This document shows positions 6,438 through 9,073 of a stretch of 9,073 nucleotides of DNA, in pieces (the first letter of the stretch is position 1; each line of letters starts with the position of its first letter). The DNA comes from Hyphomicrobiales bacterium (lineage in GTDB: Bacteria; Pseudomonadota; Alphaproteobacteria; Rhizobiales; Xanthobacteraceae), in assembly GCA_026400425.1 (NCBI GenBank), contig JAPLPC010000639.1, forward strand, positions 1 through 9,073, written 5' to 3'. Both the position numbers and the translations under genes were made by a program. The notes beneath the pieces were generated by a model that had not been told where the DNA came from, searched no databases, and worked only from the letters and a program-made list of their open reading frames with translations.

Positions 6438-8069
6438 ATGAATTTTCAACCGCGCGATATCGATCAGTTCACCCGCACCGGCTCTTATGCGAGCGAAGTC
6501 GAATCGGCAGCCGCGCTGCTGAAGACCCAGCCGACCTGGAACGGCGTGACCGCCGAGGCGATCGCCCGCATGCGCCTGCAGAACCGCTTCAAGACCGGTC
6601 TCGACATCGCTCGCTTCACGGCTGCGCAGATGCGCGCCGACATGGCCCGCTACGACCAGGATGCCACCAAATACACCCAGTCGCTCGGCTGCTGGCACGG
6701 CTTCATCGCGCAGCAGAAGCTGATCTCCGTGAAGAAACATTTCGGCACCACCGATCGCACCTACCTCTATCTGTCGGGCTGGATGATCGCAGCGCTGCGG
6801 TCCGAATTCGGCCCGCTGCCCGACCAGTCGATGCATGAGAAGACCTCGGTGCCGGCTCTGATCGAAGAGCTCTACACCTTCCTGCGCCAGGCTGACTCGC
6901 GTGAGCTGAGCAACACCTTCCGTGCGCTCGATGCGGCTCGCAAGGCTGGCGACAAGGCCAAGGAAGAAGAGCTGATCTCGTCGATCGACAACTTCCAGAC
7001 TCATGTCGTCCCGGTCATCGCCGATATCGATGCCGGCTTCGGCAACGCGGAAGCAACCTATCTGCTGGCCAAGAAGATGATCGAAGCCGGCGCCTGCGCG
7101 CTGCAGATCGAGAACCAGGTTTCGGACGAGAAGCAGTGCGGCCATCAGGACGGCAAGGTCACGGTGCCGCATGAGGTCTTCCTGGCGAAGATCCGCGCCT
7201 GCCGCCACGCCTTCCTCGAACTCAGCGTCGAAGACGGTATCGTCGTCACCCGCACCGACTCGCTCGGCGCAGGCCTGACCCAGCAGATCGCCGTCAGCCA
7301 CAAGCCGGGCGATCTCGGCGACCAGTACAATAGCTTCCTGGATTGCGAAGAAGTCGATGCGTCCAACATCGGCAATGGCGACGTCGTCATCACCCGCAAC
7401 GGCAAGCTGATGCGTCCGAAGCGCCTGCCGAGCAACCTGTACCAGTTCCGCGAAGGCACCGGCCAGGACCGCGTCGTGCTCGACTGCATCACCTCGCTGC
7501 AGAACGGTTCGGATCTGCTGTGGATCGAAACCGAGAAGCCGAACATCGAGCAGATCGCCGTTATGGTCGATCGTATCCGCGAAGTGATCCCGAATGCGAA
7601 GCTGGCCTACAATAACTCGCCATCGTTCAACTGGACGCTGAACTTCCGCTGGCAGGTGTTCGACGAGATGAAGGCGGCCGGCAAGGATGTCAGCAAGTAC
7701 AACCGCGCCGAACTGATGAAGGAAGAATACGACCAGACCCCGCTGGCGAAGGAAGCCGACGAGCTGATCCGCACCTTCCAGGCGGATTCGGCGAAGCGCG
7801 CCGGCATCTTCCACCACCTCATCACGCTGCCGACCTATCACACGGCTGCGCTTTCCACCGATACGCTCGCCAAGGCCTATTTCGGCGAACAGGGCATGCT
7901 GGGCTACGTCAAGAATGTTCAGCGCGAGGAAATCCGCCAGGGCATCGCCTGCGTCAAGCACCAGAACATGGCCGGCTCCGACATCGGCGACGACCACAAG
8001 GAATATTTCGCGGGTGAAGCCGCTTTGAAGGCGGGCGGCGCTCATAACACGATGAACCAGTTCGGCTAA
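6438..8069 (+). CDS. aceA: Isocitrate lyase
   Basis: This enzyme cleaves isocitrate to glyoxylate and succinate, the first step of the glyoxylate bypass needed for growth on acetate or fatty acids; it is cytosolic. The 543-residue product is about 100 residues longer than the E. coli enzyme and fits the long subclass seen in Pseudomonas and many alphaproteobacteria. Motifs include CWHGFIAQQK (near 85), the Mg2+-binding ADIDAGFGN (195-203), the catalytic loop KQCGH (232-236, Cys234) followed by QDGKVTVPHE, TRTD (271-274) and YNNSPSFNW (391-399). All key residues are intact. The ATG follows GAGGGA at 6424-6429 with 8-base spacing. No malate synthase gene is in the window. Regulation is probably by the divergent ScfR-like protein through sites in the 150-base gap. 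Confidence 0.98.
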   Translation: MNFQPRDIDQFTRTGSYASEVESAAALLKTQPTWNGVTAEAIARMRLQNRFKTGLDIARFTAAQMRADMARYDQDATKYTQSLGCWHGFIAQQKLISVKKHFGTTDRTYLYLSGWMIAALRSEFGPLPDQSMHEKTSVPALIEELYTFLRQADSRELSNTFRALDAARKAGDKAKEEELISSIDNFQTHVVPVIADIDAGFGNAEATYLLAKKMIEAGACALQIENQVSDEKQCGHQDGKVTVPHEVFLAKIRACRHAFLELSVEDGIVVTRTDSLGAGLTQQIAVSHKPGDLGDQYNSFLDCEEVDASNIGNGDVVITRNGKLMRPKRLPSNLYQFREGTGQDRVVLDCITSLQNGSDLLWIETEKPNIEQIAVMVDRIREVIPNAKLAYNNSPSFNWTLNFRWQVFDEMKAAGKDVSKYNRAELMKEEYDQTPLAKEADELIRTFQADSAKRAGIFHHLITLPTYHTAALSTDTLAKAYFGEQGMLGYVKNVQREEIRQGIACVKHQNMAGSDIGDDHKEYFAGEAALKAGGAHNTMNQFG

Positions 8070-8095
8070 CAACGGCCAACATCGTCCAACGCAAA

Positions 8096-8133
8096 AGATC
8101 GGCCCGGATTCCTGATGGAATCCGGGCCGATCT
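8096..8133. terminator. Perfect 17-bp hairpin, intrinsic terminator of aceA and probably of convergent marR
   Basis: AGATCGGCCCGGATTCC (8096-8112), loop TGAT, then its exact complement (8117-8133). The stem is GC-rich and begins 26 bases after the aceA stop. On the plus strand no T-run follows. On the minus strand the hairpin is followed by TTTT (complement of 8093-8096), a better canonical terminator for transcripts arriving from marR. Confidence 0.85.
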
Positions 8134-8190
8134 CATTCGTACAATTGCTGCGCTTTCGAAATGGATGCCCTATAAAGTGACAGCGTGTCT

Positions 8191-8212
8191 AAGTTTTAGT
8201 CGTTCTAAACTT
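8191..8212. other. Small imperfect inverted repeat downstream of marR
   Basis: AAGTTTTAG (8191-8199), a 5-base loop, then CTAAACTT (8205-8212), pairing with one bulged T. It lies 9 bases beyond the marR stop in the marR direction. It is too weak and AT-rich to be a strong terminator and might be a protein-binding dyad. The rest of 8134-8221 shows nothing recognisable. Confidence 0.3.
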
Positions 8213-8221
8213 TGAATGTCG

Positions 8222-8716
8222 TCAATCCGCCGGCTCGGCGACGGCTTCCTGATCAGCACGCGCTGCGACAATGCGCTGCATCATGGTGAGGAAAAGAGTG
8301 CGCTCGGCGCCGCTCAGAGGTGCGAGCGTTTCGCGGTGTGCTTCGCGCGCCACGCCCTCGATTTCGCTCAGCATTTTTGCCCCTGCCGGCGTCAGCCTGC
8401 AAACCCGCGCGCGCCGGTCGTCGTCACTGACCGGGCGCTCCACCAGATCGCGCGCCTCCAGCCGCTTCAGCGCCCCCGTCGTCGTCGTCCGATCCAGAGC
8501 AATATCAGCGGCTAAGCTGGTCTGATCCGCCGTTCCGCGAACCGCAAGCGCCGACAGCAGGCTGTACTGCAACGGCGTCATGTCGAATTCCGTGCAGGCC
8601 TCCTGAAACAGCGCGACATGGATCTGATGCAGCCGGCGGATCAGATAGCCCGGCCGCTGCTCCAGCGGCCATGGCTTGTGCACTGCAGCTGCACGCTTCG
8701 TTTTCTTGACCGGCAC
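8222..8716 (-). CDS. MarR-family transcriptional regulator
   Basis: This is a winged-helix repressor, probably controlling itself and the divergent amidohydrolase gene in response to an aromatic or amide-type ligand. I prefer the GTG at 8716 (164 residues), which follows GGAG with 7-base spacing. The ATG at 8740 (172 residues) has no ribosome site and would lie only about 15 bases from the predicted transcript start. Features, numbered from the ATG form: PGYLIRRLHQIHVALFQEACTEFDMTPLQYSLLSAL (30-65), recognition helix region DQTSLAADIALDRTTTTGALKRLEARDLV (72-100) and wing SDDDRRARVCRLTPAGAKML (105-124), which has the conserved D-x-R arrangement. The C-terminal dimerisation helix ends in an acidic tail. 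The N terminus is basic (KKTKR) and probably disordered. Confidence 0.92.
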   Translation of the reverse strand: MPVKKTKRAAAVHKPWPLEQRPGYLIRRLHQIHVALFQEACTEFDMTPLQYSLLSALAVRGTADQTSLAADIALDRTTTTGALKRLEARDLVERPVSDDDRRARVCRLTPAGAKMLSEIEGVAREAHRETLAPLSGAERTLFLTMMQRIVAARADQEAVAEPAD

Positions 8717-8761
8717 GCTGGATCTCCGATGCCGACTCATCTCGGCGATTGCGTTTAATCA

Positions 8762-8789
8762 ATCATGGCATGGGCTTTGCTTCAGTCAA
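8762..8789 (-). promoter_or_regulatory. Putative promoter for marR
   Basis: On the minus strand TTGACT (8789-8784) is followed after 16 bases by CATGAT (8767-8762). The -35 touches the edge of the perfect palindrome at 8788-8811, consistent with autoregulation. A transcript start near 8755 leaves about 39 bases before the preferred GTG. The assignment is by inspection; the -10 matches only four of six consensus bases. Confidence 0.4.
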
Positions 8790-8811
8790 ATACGAAGTAT
8801 GCTTCGTATTT
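8788..8811. promoter_or_regulatory. Perfect 10-4-10 palindrome, candidate MarR operator
   Basis: AAATACGAAG (8788-8797), spacer TATG, CTTCGTATTT (8802-8811): both arms are exact complements. Its size and AT-rich ends fit a MarR dimer site, and its position between marR and the divergent amidohydrolase gene is where such a site is expected. The spacer and inner arm contain TATGCT, a possible -10 for the plus-strand gene, with TTGCTT or TTTGCT near 8776-8782 as a poor -35. Binding would block that promoter and overlap the marR -35. Confidence 0.75.
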
Positions 8812-8865
8812 CCGGCGCGCGAAAGCCAGCGGAAATGACGGGCAGACAACATCTGGAGACCGACC

Positions 8866-9073
8866 ATGTCCGTTATTGCCTCATACGACATCCTGCTGCG
8901 CGGCGGCCGCGTCATCGATCCGGCGGCCGGTATCGACGGCATGAAGGATGTCGCCATCCGCAACGGCAAGATCGCCGCAGTGCAGTCCGACATATTGCCG
9001 ACCAGCGCCCGCGAGGTGATCGACGTCACCGGCAAGCTGGTGCTGCCGGGCCTGATCGACACCCATGGCCATG
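8866..9073 (+). CDS. Amidohydrolase-superfamily metallohydrolase, N-terminal fragment (cut by window edge)
   Basis: Only the first 69 residues are visible: a beta-rich N-terminal composite domain (YDILLRGGRVIDPAAGIDGMKDVAIRNGKIAAV, 7-39), then GKLVLPGLIDTHGH (56-69), where H67 and H69 form the first metal-binding HxH motif of dihydroorotase, hydantoinase or deacetylase-type enzymes. The ATG follows GGAG (8855-8858) with 7-base spacing. It diverges from marR and shares the palindromic operator, so it is probably the regulated target or the first gene of a target operon. The substrate class (cyclic amide, N-acetyl amino acid or similar) cannot be resolved from the fragment. Confidence 0.88.
   Translation, partial: MSVIASYDILLRGGRVIDPAAGIDGMKDVAIRNGKIAAVQSDILPTSAREVIDVTGKLVLPGLIDTHGH

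Noticed and set aside
6309..8072. A 587-codon open frame on the minus strand covering the whole of aceA
   Set aside because: It is exactly antisense to a fully intact isocitrate lyase, recognisable over its whole length. Its predicted protein is an acidic/His/Arg/Val-rich mirror with no family motif, and such mirror frames are common opposite strongly codon-biased high-GC genes.
1..9073. CRISPR array, tRNA/rRNA gene, insertion sequence, phage or toxin-antitoxin genes
   Set aside because: No regularly spaced repeats, cloverleaf-like segments, transposase motifs or unexplained gene-sized gaps were seen.

Overview
The window looks like chromosomal DNA of a high-GC alphaproteobacterium. The best guess is a Bradyrhizobium/Rhodopseudomonas/Afipia-type member of the Bradyrhizobiaceae. 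The evidence is codon use, the long (543-residue) isocitrate lyase, a ScfR/RamB-like regulator beside it, and a short hairpin repeat with GAAGCAATCCAG arms of the kind common in that group. The assignment is inference from recall, not a search result. There are nine protein genes (two cut by the window edges), no RNA gene, no insertion sequence and no CRISPR array, and no gene-free stretch exceeds about 170 bases.

Region 1 (1-2829) is a tripartite TRAP transporter operon on the minus strand, in the order dctQ-dctM-dctP. dctP is cut at its C terminus by the left edge and carries a Tat-like signal. A plus-strand GntR/FCD-family regulator diverges from it. The shared intergenic region holds two perfect palindromes lying on a plausible dctQ promoter.

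Region 2 (3516-6287) starts with a REP-like hairpin between the convergent ends of the gntR gene and an M20-family amidohydrolase. The amidohydrolase lies 79 bases downstream of a ScfR-type (HTH_3 + IrrE-like + C-terminal Cys-rich domain) regulator, both on the minus strand.

Region 3 (6288-8133) has the ScfR regulator diverging from aceA (isocitrate lyase, glyoxylate bypass). The 150-base intergenic region carries several TTGTAA(A)G-like elements in both orientations, which are likely operator sites. aceA ends at a perfect 17-bp hairpin that can also serve the convergent marR gene.

Region 4 (8134-9073) has a MarR-family repressor diverging from the start of an amidohydrolase that runs off the right edge. 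A perfect 10-4-10 palindrome lies between them over both predicted promoters.

Taken together the window is a set of small catabolic modules, each with a local regulator: uptake of an organic acid or similar solute (TRAP/GntR), acetate or short-chain acyl assimilation (ScfR/AceA), and hydrolysis of amide or cyclic-amide compounds (M20 enzyme; MarR/amidohydrolase). No clearly new biological system is visible. The most informative unexplained material is in the three divergent regulatory regions.
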